Shown here: positions 42,367-52,227 of the stretch, one piece after another | Position numbering within the stretch: the stretch's first letter is position 1 | How the letters are laid out: every line of letters begins with the position of its first letter | Assembly (NCBI GenBank): GCA_040904745.1 | Contig: JBBDSW010000190.1 | Coordinates: 1 to 64,000 of the forward strand | DNA from: T1Sed10-7 sp040904745 | GTDB taxonomy: Bacteria; Actinomycetota; Nitriliruptoria; Nitriliruptorales; Nitriliruptoraceae | Length of the DNA stretch: 64,000 bases | Direction of reading: 5' to 3' | Translations under genes and position numbers: made by a program | The notes under the pieces: generated by a model | Told to the model about the DNA's origin: nothing | Seen by the model: only the letters and a program-made list of their open reading frames with translations | The model's database searches: none

Positions 42367-44226
42367 GTGGATCGGGGACAGCTCGAGGACCTCGGCATCG
42401 CGGTCTCCTACCCCGATGCCTTCGGGCGGGAGCACCACCTGAGCGAGGAAGCGGCCGACAAGCTCGTCGCCGCCATGGATCTCGAGCCCGGGGCGCCTGT
42501 GCCCGACGGGCGCGAAGCGGTCATCGTCACCCGACCGGACCGCGGTGAGCCCGCCTGGCCCGGTGAGCTCGAGCTCGAGGACGGCTCCCGCCGGCGTGTG
42601 GCGGGGGCGCTGCCCACCGACCTGCCGCTGGGCTACCACACGCTGCACCGCGACGATGGGCGCTCGACGACGGTGATCGTGAGTCCGGGCCGCTGTGTGC
42701 CCCACCCGAGCCGGATCTGGGGCTTCGGCGTGCAGCTCTACTCCCTCCACTCGCACCGGAGTTGGGGGATCGGCGACCTCGACGATCTGCGCTCGCTCGG
42801 GGGCTGGGCGGCACGGGAGGGTGCCGGCACGCTGCTCGTCAACCCGCTGGATGCCGTGGTGCACGAGCTCGACCGCGAGGAGAGCCCGTACTTCCCGTCG
42901 TCACGCCGCTTCCGTGATCCGCTCTACCTCGCGGTGGACCGGGTTCCCGGTGCCGGGTCGCTCGACGCTGACGAGCTGGCGCGACTCGCTGCCCTCGCGC
43001 GCGGCGACGGGGCTCGCATCGACCGTTCCCGGGTCATCGACGCCAAACGCGCGGCGCTCGAGCAACTGTGGGAGGCCCGGGGACGCAGGGAGACCGACCC
43101 GCGGTTCGTCGCCTACCGTGCTGAGCAGGGGGACGCCCTGGAGCGCTTCGCGACCTTCGAGGTACTGAGCGAGCGCTTCGGTGGCGGGTTCTCCCGCTGG
43201 CCCGAGCGGTTCCGAGATCCGGACTCCTCGGCGGTGGCCGCCTTCGCGCAACAGCACGAGGAGCGACGGCTGTTCCACACGTGGCTGCAGTGGCTCCTCG
43301 ACGAGCAACTCCGCGAGGCTGGGGACGCCGTGCCGCTGATGCGCGATCTCCCCATCGGTGTCGACCCGGATGGGGCGGATGCCTGGGAGTGGCAGGACGC
43401 GCTGGCCACCGATACCACGGTCGGTGCCCCGCCCGATGAGCTCGGACCCGAGGGCCAGGACTGGCGCGTGCCCGCGTTCGTCCCGTGGAAGCTCAGGGCC
43501 AGGGCGTACCAGCCGTTCATCGAGACGGTGCGGTCCGCGTTCCGTCACGCCGGAGCGCTCAGGATCGACCACGTGTTGGGGCTGTTCCGGCTGTTCTGGA
43601 TCCCCCCGACGGGGGTGGCCGACGGGACCTACGTGGCCCAGGACACCGACGCGCTCCTCGACATCGTCGCGCTGGAGTCCCACCGAGCCGGCGCGTACGT
43701 CGTCGGTGAGGACCTCGGCACGGTCATGGAAGGCGTCCGCGAGGAGCTGGTGGCCCGCGGGCTGCTGCGCTACCGCGTCCTGTGGTTCGAGGACGAGGAT
43801 CCGCGGCAGTGGGACCGGCACGGACTCGCGTCGGTCACCACCCACGATCTGCCTTCGGTCGGGGGCCTGTGGACACGGGCGGAGCTCGATGTGCTGCGCG
43901 CGGTCGGCTCCCACATCGACGAGGACCGCATCGAGCGGATGCGCAGTGACCTGGCCGCGCGGACCGGGGTCGCCCTGGACGCGTCGGTCGACGAGGTATG
44001 TGTCGCGGCGGCGCGGGTGCTGGCCACGGCCGGTGCGGACGTGGTCGTCGTACAGCTCGAGGACGCCATCGGGAGCACGCACCGCATCAACGTCCCCGGC
44101 ACCGACGCTGCACGACGGCCGGACAACTGGAGCGTGCCGTTGCCCGTCCCGCTCGAGGACCTCGCCGAGCACCCCACCGCCCGTCCGGTCATCGCGGCCT
44201 TGCGTGAGGAACGCCCGCCGGGGTGA
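42367..44226 (+). CDS. malQ: 4-alpha-glucanotransferase
   Basis: GH77 amylomaltase that disproportionates maltodextrins. Shows WGFGVQLYSLHSHRSWGIGD near residue 120, nucleophile Asp401 in LRIDHVLGLFRLFWIP, acid/base Glu448 in VVGEDLGTVMEGVREEL, and TTHDLPSVGGLW. An N-terminal region of about 110 residues precedes the barrel. 619 residues. GTG start with GGAGG 5 bases upstream, inside the end of treY. Last plus-strand gene of the island; a convergent gene ends 13 bases away. Confidence 0.93.
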   Translation: MDRGQLEDLGIAVSYPDAFGREHHLSEEAADKLVAAMDLEPGAPVPDGREAVIVTRPDRGEPAWPGELELEDGSRRRVAGALPTDLPLGYHTLHRDDGRSTTVIVSPGRCVPHPSRIWGFGVQLYSLHSHRSWGIGDLDDLRSLGGWAAREGAGTLLVNPLDAVVHELDREESPYFPSSRRFRDPLYLAVDRVPGAGSLDADELARLAALARGDGARIDRSRVIDAKRAALEQLWEARGRRETDPRFVAYRAEQGDALERFATFEVLSERFGGGFSRWPERFRDPDSSAVAAFAQQHEERRLFHTWLQWLLDEQLREAGDAVPLMRDLPIGVDPDGADAWEWQDALATDTTVGAPPDELGPEGQDWRVPAFVPWKLRARAYQPFIETVRSAFRHAGALRIDHVLGLFRLFWIPPTGVADGTYVAQDTDALLDIVALESHRAGAYVVGEDLGTVMEGVREELVARGLLRYRVLWFEDEDPRQWDRHGLASVTTHDLPSVGGLWTRAELDVLRAVGSHIDEDRIERMRSDLAARTGVALDASVDEVCVAAARVLATAGADVVVVQLEDAIGSTHRINVPGTDAARRPDNWSVPLPVPLEDLAEHPTARPVIAALREERPPG

Positions 44227-44233
44227 GGTGAGC

Positions 44234-44245
44234 GGCTGATCAGCC
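44234..44245. repeat. 12-base perfect palindrome between convergent genes
   Basis: ggctgatcagcc overlaps the stop codon of the minus-strand glycosyltransferase and lies 8 bases after the malQ stop. It could act as a weak two-way terminator; there is no T-run. Confidence 0.5.
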
Positions 44246-45508
44246 CGTGCGGTGGAGCTCGAGGATCGTGGCGGCGCGGAGGGTGTCCCGGAGCGGTGTG
44301 CGCTGCTCGGCTCCCCGCAGCTGCGCTTCCTCCTCGCCGGCCTGGCGATAGATGTCCGCGCTGCGCCGAGCGACCGCCCCCCAGTCGTAGCGGTCCCGGG
44401 CACGCTCGAGCCCCTTGGTGACCAGGTCGGCCGCCAGCTCGTCATCGGTCAGGACGCGCACGAGCGCGTCAGCCAGGGCCCCGGCATCCTGCGGAGGGAA
44501 GGACAGCCCGGAGCCGTCCGAGACGATCTCGCGGAGTCCGCCGGTGTCACCGACCACGACCGGGGTGCCGCAGGCCATCGCCTCGACGGCCACCAACCCG
44601 AAGGGCTCGTAGATCGAGGGCACCACGGCGACGTCCGCCGCGCCGAAGTGCAGACGGAGCTCCTTGTCCGCGAGGAAGCCGGTGAACCGGACGTGCCGAG
44701 CGAGTCCGAGGCGTCGTGCCTCACGCCTGAGCTCCTCGGAGTAGGTGCCCACGCCTGCGACGAACAGCCGCGTGGGGCCGCACCGCCGGCGTACGTCCTG
44801 GAGCGCGGCGAGGAGGGTCTGGACGCCCTTCTCGTACTCCAGGCGGCCCGCGTAGAGGATCATCCGCGTCCGTGGGCCGGTCAGCCCGGCCCGCGTCACC
44901 GCAGCCTCGGCGGCATCGACCGCGAAGTCGTGGACATCGACACCGTTCGGTACGACGTCGATCTTGCCGGATGGCAGCGCGAAGAGCTGTTCCAGTTCGG
45001 CACGCATGTAGCGGGAACAGACGATCACCCGTCGCGCCTCGTAGGTGAGCCACCACTCGACCTGGTGGATCAGCTTGTTCATCGGTCCGGGTAGCCAGCC
45101 CTGGTGGCGGCCGCTCTCGGTCGCATGGATCGTCGCCACCACCGGCACGTCCCAGGTGTCCTTGAGTCCGGCCGCGGCGTAGGCCACGAGCCAGTCGTGC
45201 GCGTGGATGACATCGAACTCCCACTCCCGCAGCAGCCGGCCCGCGATCGCCTGGATCCGGTTGTTGAACGCGAGCACCCAGGCGACCAACTGGTCGAAGC
45301 CGATCACGGGTGGGGCTTCGGGGACGCGCACCACGTGGACGCCGTCCTCGAGCGCGTCGTGTACGGCCGGCGCATCGGGCAGGTCACGCGTGACGACGTG
45401 GACCTCGTGGCCCTCGGCCGCGAGTGAGCGTGCCAGCGCACCGACATGCCGCCCGAGCCCACCGACCACGTGTGGCGGGTACTCCCAGCTGAGCAGCAGG
45501 ATGCGCAC
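44240..45508 (-). CDS. GT4 family glycosyltransferase (glycogen synthase-like)
   Basis: Two-domain GT-B retaining glycosyltransferase, 422 residues. N-terminal loop WEYPPHVVGGLGRHVGALA resembles glycogen and sucrose synthases; the donor site has EPFGLVAVEAMACGTPVVVG with the E-x7-E pair. IHAHDWL and VVATIHATE are also glycogen-synthase-like. It lies 26 bases downstream of the glgA/glgM gene on the same strand, so the operon carries two GT4 enzymes. The substrate cannot be fixed: it may be a second glucan synthase or a trehalose- or glucosyl-type transferase. Confidence 0.75.
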   Translation of the reverse strand: MRILLLSWEYPPHVVGGLGRHVGALARSLAAEGHEVHVVTRDLPDAPAVHDALEDGVHVVRVPEAPPVIGFDQLVAWVLAFNNRIQAIAGRLLREWEFDVIHAHDWLVAYAAAGLKDTWDVPVVATIHATESGRHQGWLPGPMNKLIHQVEWWLTYEARRVIVCSRYMRAELEQLFALPSGKIDVVPNGVDVHDFAVDAAEAAVTRAGLTGPRTRMILYAGRLEYEKGVQTLLAALQDVRRRCGPTRLFVAGVGTYSEELRREARRLGLARHVRFTGFLADKELRLHFGAADVAVVPSIYEPFGLVAVEAMACGTPVVVGDTGGLREIVSDGSGLSFPPQDAGALADALVRVLTDDELAADLVTKGLERARDRYDWGAVARRSADIYRQAGEEEAQLRGAEQRTPLRDTLRAATILELHRTG

Positions 45509-45534
45509 CGGTCAGCGCTTCACGGATACGTCGG

Positions 45535-46746
45535 TCACCGGTGGGCCAGCTCGTGGTAGAGCTCCGCTGTGCGCTCGGCGATCGCCGTCCATGCGAACGT
45601 CGACTCGACCCGGGCGCGACCGTTCGCGCCCATCACGGCTGCCCGCTCCGGGGCCTCCAGCAGCGTGTTGATCGCTGCGGCGAGGTCCGCGGCGTACCTC
45701 GCCGGATCGGCGGGACTCCCCATCGGGTCGTCGCCGCTGGTCAGCGGCACGAGCGTGCCGGTCTCGCCGTCGACGACGACCTCCGGGATCCCGCCGACGG
45801 CGCTGGCCACGACCGCGGTGCCGCACGCCATGGCTTCGAGGTTGACGATCCCGAACGGCTCGTAGATCGACGGGCAGGCGAACACGGTCGCGTTGGTCAA
45901 CAGCTGGATCACCTTGGGACGCGGGAGCATCTCGTCGATCCAGATGATGTCCGCCGGCGCGTCCGCTAGCTCGGCCACCCGGGTGCGGAACTCGGCGGCG
46001 ATCTCGGGCGTGTCGGGTGCGCCAGCGCAGAGCACCAACTGCGTCCCGGCCGGCAGGTGCTCGGCCGCATCCAGCAGGTGCACGACGCCCTTCTGTCGGG
46101 TGATCCGACCGACGAACAGCACGCTGGGTCGGTCCGGATCGACGCCGTACTCGTCCAACGTGTCCGTCCCCGGATCGGGACGCCAGTCGTCGGGGTCGAT
46201 CCCGTTGTGGATGACACGCACCTTGGCGGGGTCGACGGCTGGATAGGCGACCAGCACATCACGGCGCATCCCCTCGGAGACCGCGATGACCGCATCCGCA
46301 TGCTCGATACCGGTGCGTTCGCAGAAGCTCGACAGGGCGTACCCGCCCCCGAGCTGCTCGCGCTTCCAGGGCCGCAGTGGTTCCAGGCTGTGTGTGGTGA
46401 CGACGTGCGGTACCTCGTGGATGAGCTTGGCGAGGTGGCCGGCGAGGTTCGCGTACCAGGTGTGGCTGTGCACCAGATCCACCCCGGCGACCCCGGCGGC
46501 GATCGCCAGGTCCGCCGAGACGGTCCGAAGCGCCGCGAGCTCGGGTGCGTCACCGGCGAGCGCCGCCCACTCGCGGTAGCTGCCGGCGACCAGCGGATCG
46601 TCGCGCTCGGCCCCGAAGGCGTGCACCCGGACGTCCACGAGCGGCGCGAGGGCGCGGGCGAGTTCGGCGACGTGGACGCCGGCGCCGCCGTAGACCTCCG
46701 GCGGGTACTCCTTGGTGAGCAGTCCTACCTGCAGTCGCTCGGACAC
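45535..46746 (-). CDS. glgM: GT4 glycogen synthase / alpha-maltose-1-phosphate synthase
   Basis: Resembles the actinobacterial GlgA/GlgM (Rv1212c) family, which uses ADP-glucose plus glucose 1-phosphate to make maltose 1-phosphate for GlgE, or extends glucan. Opening VGLLTKEYPPEVYGGAGVHV, GFVGR-type block VLFVGRITRQKGV, and EPFGIVNLEAMACGTAVVAS with E-x7-E. 403 residues from GTG 46746, chosen for GGAGG 8 bases upstream. It lies 46 bases after glgC on the same strand. The partnership with glgC and glgE favours the GlgM role; that is inference. Confidence 0.85.
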   Translation of the reverse strand: MSERLQVGLLTKEYPPEVYGGAGVHVAELARALAPLVDVRVHAFGAERDDPLVAGSYREWAALAGDAPELAALRTVSADLAIAAGVAGVDLVHSHTWYANLAGHLAKLIHEVPHVVTTHSLEPLRPWKREQLGGGYALSSFCERTGIEHADAVIAVSEGMRRDVLVAYPAVDPAKVRVIHNGIDPDDWRPDPGTDTLDEYGVDPDRPSVLFVGRITRQKGVVHLLDAAEHLPAGTQLVLCAGAPDTPEIAAEFRTRVAELADAPADIIWIDEMLPRPKVIQLLTNATVFACPSIYEPFGIVNLEAMACGTAVVASAVGGIPEVVVDGETGTLVPLTSGDDPMGSPADPARYAADLAAAINTLLEAPERAAVMGANGRARVESTFAWTAIAERTAELYHELAHR

Positions 46747-46792
46747 GTCATCGCCTCCCGGCTCGGTGGCTGGCGGATCTCGGCGGCCGTGA

Positions 46793-48040
46793 TCAGGCGG
46801 GAGGCTCGACGACATCGCCCTTGCCGATCACGACCACCCCGGCATCGGAGACGTGGAAGCGCTCACGGTCGGCCTCCGGGTCGACCCCGATCTCCGTCTT
46901 GGGCGGGATCTGGACGTTCTTGTCGATGATCGCCCGGCGGATCACCGCACCGCGACCGATGTCGACGTTGTGCAGGAGCACGCTGTCCTCGATCAGCGCC
47001 CCGCTGTGGGCGTGGACCCCGGGGGAGAGGATCGAGCGACGCACGGTCGCCCCGGAGATGACCACGCCGGAGCACACCATGGAGTCGAGCGCGGTGCCTC
47101 GTCGCCGCTCGGTGTCGAACACGAACTTGGCCGGTGGGAAGGGGTCATGCCAGGAGTAGATCGGCCACTCGTGGTTGTAGAGGTTGAAGATCGGGTGCAC
47201 CGAGATGAGGTCCATGTGCGCGTCGAAGTAGGCGTCGATCGTTCCGACGTCCCGCCAGTACCCGCGGTCCCGATCCGTCGAGCCGGGCACGTCGTTGTCG
47301 TGGCTGAAGTCGTGGACGTGGGCGTCCCCGGCCTCGACCATCGAGGCGATGATGTCACCTCCCATGTCGTGCCCGCTGGAGGCACGGTCGGAGTCGCGGG
47401 TGACGGCCTCGACGAGCGCTTCGGTGGTGAAGACGTAGTTGCCCATCGACGCGAACACCTGGCTGGGGTCGTCGGGGAGCCCGACCGGATCAGCGGGCTT
47501 CTCCCGGAACGCCGCGATGCTGCCACCCTCACCGGGTTCGATGACGCCGAACGCGAACGCCTCCTCGATCGGGACCCGGAGACCCGCGACGGTGACACCG
47601 GCACCGGCGGCGATGTGGTCCTCGACCATCTGCGAGGCATCCATGCGGTAGAGGTTGTCCGCCCCGAACACGGCGATGTACTCGGGCCGCTCGTCGCGGA
47701 ACAGGTTCAGGTTCTGGTAGATGGCGTCCGCTGAGCCCTGGAACCACCGCTCGCCGTCACGCATCTGTGCGGGCACGGGCGAGACGTAGTTCCCGAGCAT
47801 GGGCGACATGCGCCAGGTCTTGGCGATGTGCGCATCGAGGCTGTGGCTCTTGTACTGCGTCAACACCGCGATCTTGCGGTATCCGGAGTTGACGAGGTTC
47901 GACAGGGCGAAGTCGACCAGTCGGTAGTTCCCCCCGAACGGGACCGCCGGTTTCGCGCGATCTCGGGTCAGCGGCTGCAGTCGGTTACCGGCTCCTCCGG
48001 CGAGGACGACACCGAACACGGACGGGTTCCTACGCGCCAT
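46793..48040 (-). CDS. glgC: Glucose-1-phosphate adenylyltransferase
   Basis: Makes ADP-glucose from ATP and glucose 1-phosphate, the entry step to glucan synthesis. The nucleotidyltransferase start FGVVLAGGAGNRLQPLTRDR and AKPAVPFGGNYRLVDFAL are diagnostic; RDVGTIDAYFDAHMDL is near residue 260, and the C-terminal left-handed beta-helix (about 300-405) has the hexapeptide pattern IEDSVLLHNVDIGRGAVIRR. 415 residues. ATG preceded by GGGAGAG. A TAGGGT hexamer 52-57 bases upstream suggests its own promoter. Confidence 0.96.
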   Translation of the reverse strand: MARRNPSVFGVVLAGGAGNRLQPLTRDRAKPAVPFGGNYRLVDFALSNLVNSGYRKIAVLTQYKSHSLDAHIAKTWRMSPMLGNYVSPVPAQMRDGERWFQGSADAIYQNLNLFRDERPEYIAVFGADNLYRMDASQMVEDHIAAGAGVTVAGLRVPIEEAFAFGVIEPGEGGSIAAFREKPADPVGLPDDPSQVFASMGNYVFTTEALVEAVTRDSDRASSGHDMGGDIIASMVEAGDAHVHDFSHDNDVPGSTDRDRGYWRDVGTIDAYFDAHMDLISVHPIFNLYNHEWPIYSWHDPFPPAKFVFDTERRRGTALDSMVCSGVVISGATVRRSILSPGVHAHSGALIEDSVLLHNVDIGRGAVIRRAIIDKNVQIPPKTEIGVDPEADRERFHVSDAGVVVIGKGDVVEPPA

Positions 48041-48091
48041 GGATCTCTCCCACCGTCACGTCACGGTGCGCCCGCACCGCAGCCGACTCCG

Positions 48092-48121
48092 ACCCTAGTG
48101 GGTCACCCCCACCGAGTGGAA
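48092..48121 (-). promoter_or_regulatory. Candidate promoter of glgC
   Basis: On the minus strand: TTCCAC (48121-48116), an 18-base spacer, TAGGGT (48097-48092), then about 50 bases to the glgC ATG. Also in this 105-base gap is a GTGGG/CCCAC inverted repeat (48098-48112) that could end glgP transcription. Confidence 0.4.
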
Positions 48122-48145
48122 CGGGAGCGGGCGGTCGGTCCGGTC

Positions 48146-50266
48146 TCAGACGTCCCTGCGGTGGGGCCCTCCATCGTGCTCGATGCCGTACCGACCGGCG
48201 TACTCGCTGACCATGCGGTGGGTCGAGTAGACCGGCGACAACAGCACCATGGCATCCAGCGCCATCGTCAACCATCGTTGCGGGAGGCCGGCGGGATCCC
48301 GTTCGTGGAAGGTGGGGACCACCTCGTCGGTCAGCAGGCGGTAGAGCTCGTCCGCGTCCTGTGCATCGCGTGCCTCGGGATCCTCCACCGGGGTGCGATC
48401 ACCGATCGCCCAGCCGATGCCGGCCTCGGCCTGCGGCCCCTGTTCGGCCATGGCCTCGTCCCACCAGCCGTCCAGCACGGAGAGGTTCAGGCCGCCGTTC
48501 ATGGCCGATTTCATGCCGGAGGTCCCTGAGGCCTCGAGCGGTCGCACCGGGGTGTTGAGCCACACGTCGCAGCCGCTGGTGAGCAGCCCGCCGAGCTCGA
48601 GGTTGTAACGCTCGATGAACACCAGCCTGCCCGCGAGCCGCGTGTCCCCCGACGCCTCCACGACGGCACGGATCAGGGCTTGGCCGTCCGCGTCGGCAGG
48701 GTGGGCCTTCCCGGCGACCAGGAGCTGCACGGGTCGATCCTCGTCCGCCAGGATCGCACCGAGCCGCTCGAGATCGCGCAGGACCAGGGAGCCACGTTTG
48801 TAGGTCGCGAAGCGGCGCGCGAAGCCGATCGTCAGGGCGTCGGGATCGAGCCCTTCGCCCCCACGTGGCGCGCCGGTCCGTGCGGAGCGTTCATCCAGAC
48901 GCTGCCGGACCACCGTCAGCAGGCGGCCCCGGGCCCGGCGGCGTGCTTCCCAGAACCGAGCGCGGTCGACCGCTCGTAGGGCCGCCCACCGCGGGGCATC
49001 GGTACCACGCTGCCATCCGGGGACGTGGTCGTCCAGCAGCTCGGCCGTGTCGGGTCCGACCCAGGACGACGGGTGGACGCCGTTGGTCACATGGTCGATC
49101 GGAACCTCGTCGACGGGGCGATCCGGCCACAGCGAGGAGAACATCGCACGCGAGACCTGGCCGTGGAGCCGTGCCACGCCGTTCGTCCGTCCCGCCAGAC
49201 GGAGCGACAGCACGGTCTGGTTCCAGCTGTCGAACCCGCGCCCCGTGGCCAGCTCCCAGAGGTCCTCGAAGGCGATGTCGATCTGGTGGGCGAGCGGTTG
49301 CAGGTGGTAGCGGGCCAGGTTGTGGTGGAACGTGTCGTGCCCGGCGGGAACCGGGGTGTGGGTCGTGAACTGCAGCTCGTCGCGCACCCGTGCGAGCGCC
49401 ACATCGAGGTCGTGTCCTGCCCGGCGGTGTCGGCCGAGCTGCTCGAGTCCCGCGAAGGCTGCGTGCCCCTCGTTGAGGTGGTAGATCGACGGGTCGAGCC
49501 CCATCGCCTCGAGCATGCGCACTCCACCCACGCCGAGCACCAGCTCCTGGCGCAGGCGCGTGTCCTCATCACCGCCGTACAACTGCCGCGTGATGGAGCG
49601 GTGGTGCTCCGCGTTCGCCTCGACATCCGTGTCGAGGAGGACGAGCGGCACGCGGCCGACGGCGATACGCCAAGCTTCGACCTGCACCGTGCCGTCACCC
49701 ATCGGCACCTCGACACGGAGCCGCTCGCCGAGGGGATCGACGACCGGTTCCGCGGGCGAGTTGGCGAGCTCGTTGCGAGCCGGCAGCGCATGCTGCTGGC
49801 CGTGTTCGTCCACCTGCTGGAGGAAGTAGCCATCGCGGTAGGCGAGGCCGATCCCGACCAGCGGCAGCCCGAGGTCCGATGCCGAGCGCAGGTGGTCGCC
49901 GGCCAGCACCCCGAGCCCACCCGAGTAGGTGAACAGCGTGTCGCTGAGTGCGAACTCGGCGGAGAAGTAGGCCACGATGCGCGCACCATCGCGAAGCGCC
50001 GGGGTACCGGCCAGCTCGGCGTCCAGCGAGGCGACGACCTCCTGGATGGAGGTGAGCCGATCCGGGTCACCCGCGATCCGGTGGAGCGTGGCGTCGTCGA
50101 GCGCGGTGACGACCGCCATCGGGTCGCGACCGTTCACCGTCGCGCCGGCTTCCCGGAGGTCGTCGGCGAGCGCCTCGAACAGCCGACGGGTCGGCTGGTC
50201 TGCGAACCAGCGGAGGTTCCGGGCGAGGCGGACGAGATCCGCACGGACTGCGGCATGATCGGTCAC
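48146..50266 (-). CDS. glgP: Alpha-glucan phosphorylase
   Basis: GT35 PLP enzyme releasing glucose 1-phosphate from glucan. Actinobacterial type of 706 residues, shorter than E. coli GlgP, with the N-terminal DUF3417-like helical start NLRWFADQPTRRLFEAL. VTNGVHPSSWVGP and the PLP lysine block EASGTSGMKSAMNGGLN are present. I chose GTG 50266 with AGGA 8 bases upstream; the frame extends further 5' but that part is low-complexity. Head gene of the minus-strand group glgP-glgC-glgM-GT4, matching the glgP linkage to glgB and glgE in M. tuberculosis. Confidence 0.93.
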   Translation of the reverse strand: MTDHAAVRADLVRLARNLRWFADQPTRRLFEALADDLREAGATVNGRDPMAVVTALDDATLHRIAGDPDRLTSIQEVVASLDAELAGTPALRDGARIVAYFSAEFALSDTLFTYSGGLGVLAGDHLRSASDLGLPLVGIGLAYRDGYFLQQVDEHGQQHALPARNELANSPAEPVVDPLGERLRVEVPMGDGTVQVEAWRIAVGRVPLVLLDTDVEANAEHHRSITRQLYGGDEDTRLRQELVLGVGGVRMLEAMGLDPSIYHLNEGHAAFAGLEQLGRHRRAGHDLDVALARVRDELQFTTHTPVPAGHDTFHHNLARYHLQPLAHQIDIAFEDLWELATGRGFDSWNQTVLSLRLAGRTNGVARLHGQVSRAMFSSLWPDRPVDEVPIDHVTNGVHPSSWVGPDTAELLDDHVPGWQRGTDAPRWAALRAVDRARFWEARRRARGRLLTVVRQRLDERSARTGAPRGGEGLDPDALTIGFARRFATYKRGSLVLRDLERLGAILADEDRPVQLLVAGKAHPADADGQALIRAVVEASGDTRLAGRLVFIERYNLELGGLLTSGCDVWLNTPVRPLEASGTSGMKSAMNGGLNLSVLDGWWDEAMAEQGPQAEAGIGWAIGDRTPVEDPEARDAQDADELYRLLTDEVVPTFHERDPAGLPQRWLTMALDAMVLLSPVYSTHRMVSEYAGRYGIEHDGGPHRRDV

Positions 50267-50343
50267 GGTGGGTCCTGTGGCATGGACGGATGGGAGCGCA
50301 GAGCGAGGGGAGAGGGCGCGTGTGCCCCGGTCCGGGAGCGCGC

Positions 50344-50349
50344 ACGCTA
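50344..50349 (-). promoter_or_regulatory. Candidate -10 hexamer (TAGCGT) for glgP
   Basis: Minus-strand TAGCGT about 78 bases upstream of the glgP GTG, in the 236-base divergent region shared with pgm. No clear -35. Confidence 0.3.
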
Positions 50350-50416
50350 CGCCAGGATGCGTGGACGTGCGAGCCAGCGGCCGTGCAGGTCGTGCCCTGT
50401 TCACACGCTGAGCACG

Positions 50417-50445
50417 TTGCCAGCCGCCGTCTCCCTCCCTAGCGT
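50417..50445 (+). promoter_or_regulatory. Promoter of pgm
   Basis: TTGCCA (50417-50422), a 17-base spacer and TAGCGT (50440-50445); about 57 bases to the pgm start. The best-spaced pair in this divergent region. Confidence 0.5.
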
Positions 50446-50502
50446 CTGGCCGGAGGAGCCGGTCACGAGGGCCTGCTTCGCTGACGTCGACGGGATGTGG
50501 TC

Positions 50503-52115
<1,613 letters not shown>

Positions 52116-52119
<4 letters not shown>

Positions 52120-52227
52120 CGGAGCGTCGCGCTGGCGGAGCGTCGCGCTGACGGAGTGCTGCGTTGGTGCGCTGACGGCGTCTCGCGCCGGCCCGCTGGC
52201 GGCGTGTCGCGCTGGCGGCGTGTCGCT
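52116..52227. repeat. 16-base tandem array, 112 bases, between convergent genes
   Basis: Imperfect units at 52116-52131, 52132-52147, 52148-52163, 52172-52187, 52196-52211 and 52212-52227, all of the form ctg(a/g)cgg(a/c)g.g.cgc., with two 8-base half units at 52164-52171 and 52188-52195. Total length is exactly seven units. It overlaps the pgm stop codon at one end and the first base of the minus-strand decarboxylase stop at the other, filling the whole intergenic space. Confidence 0.85.
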
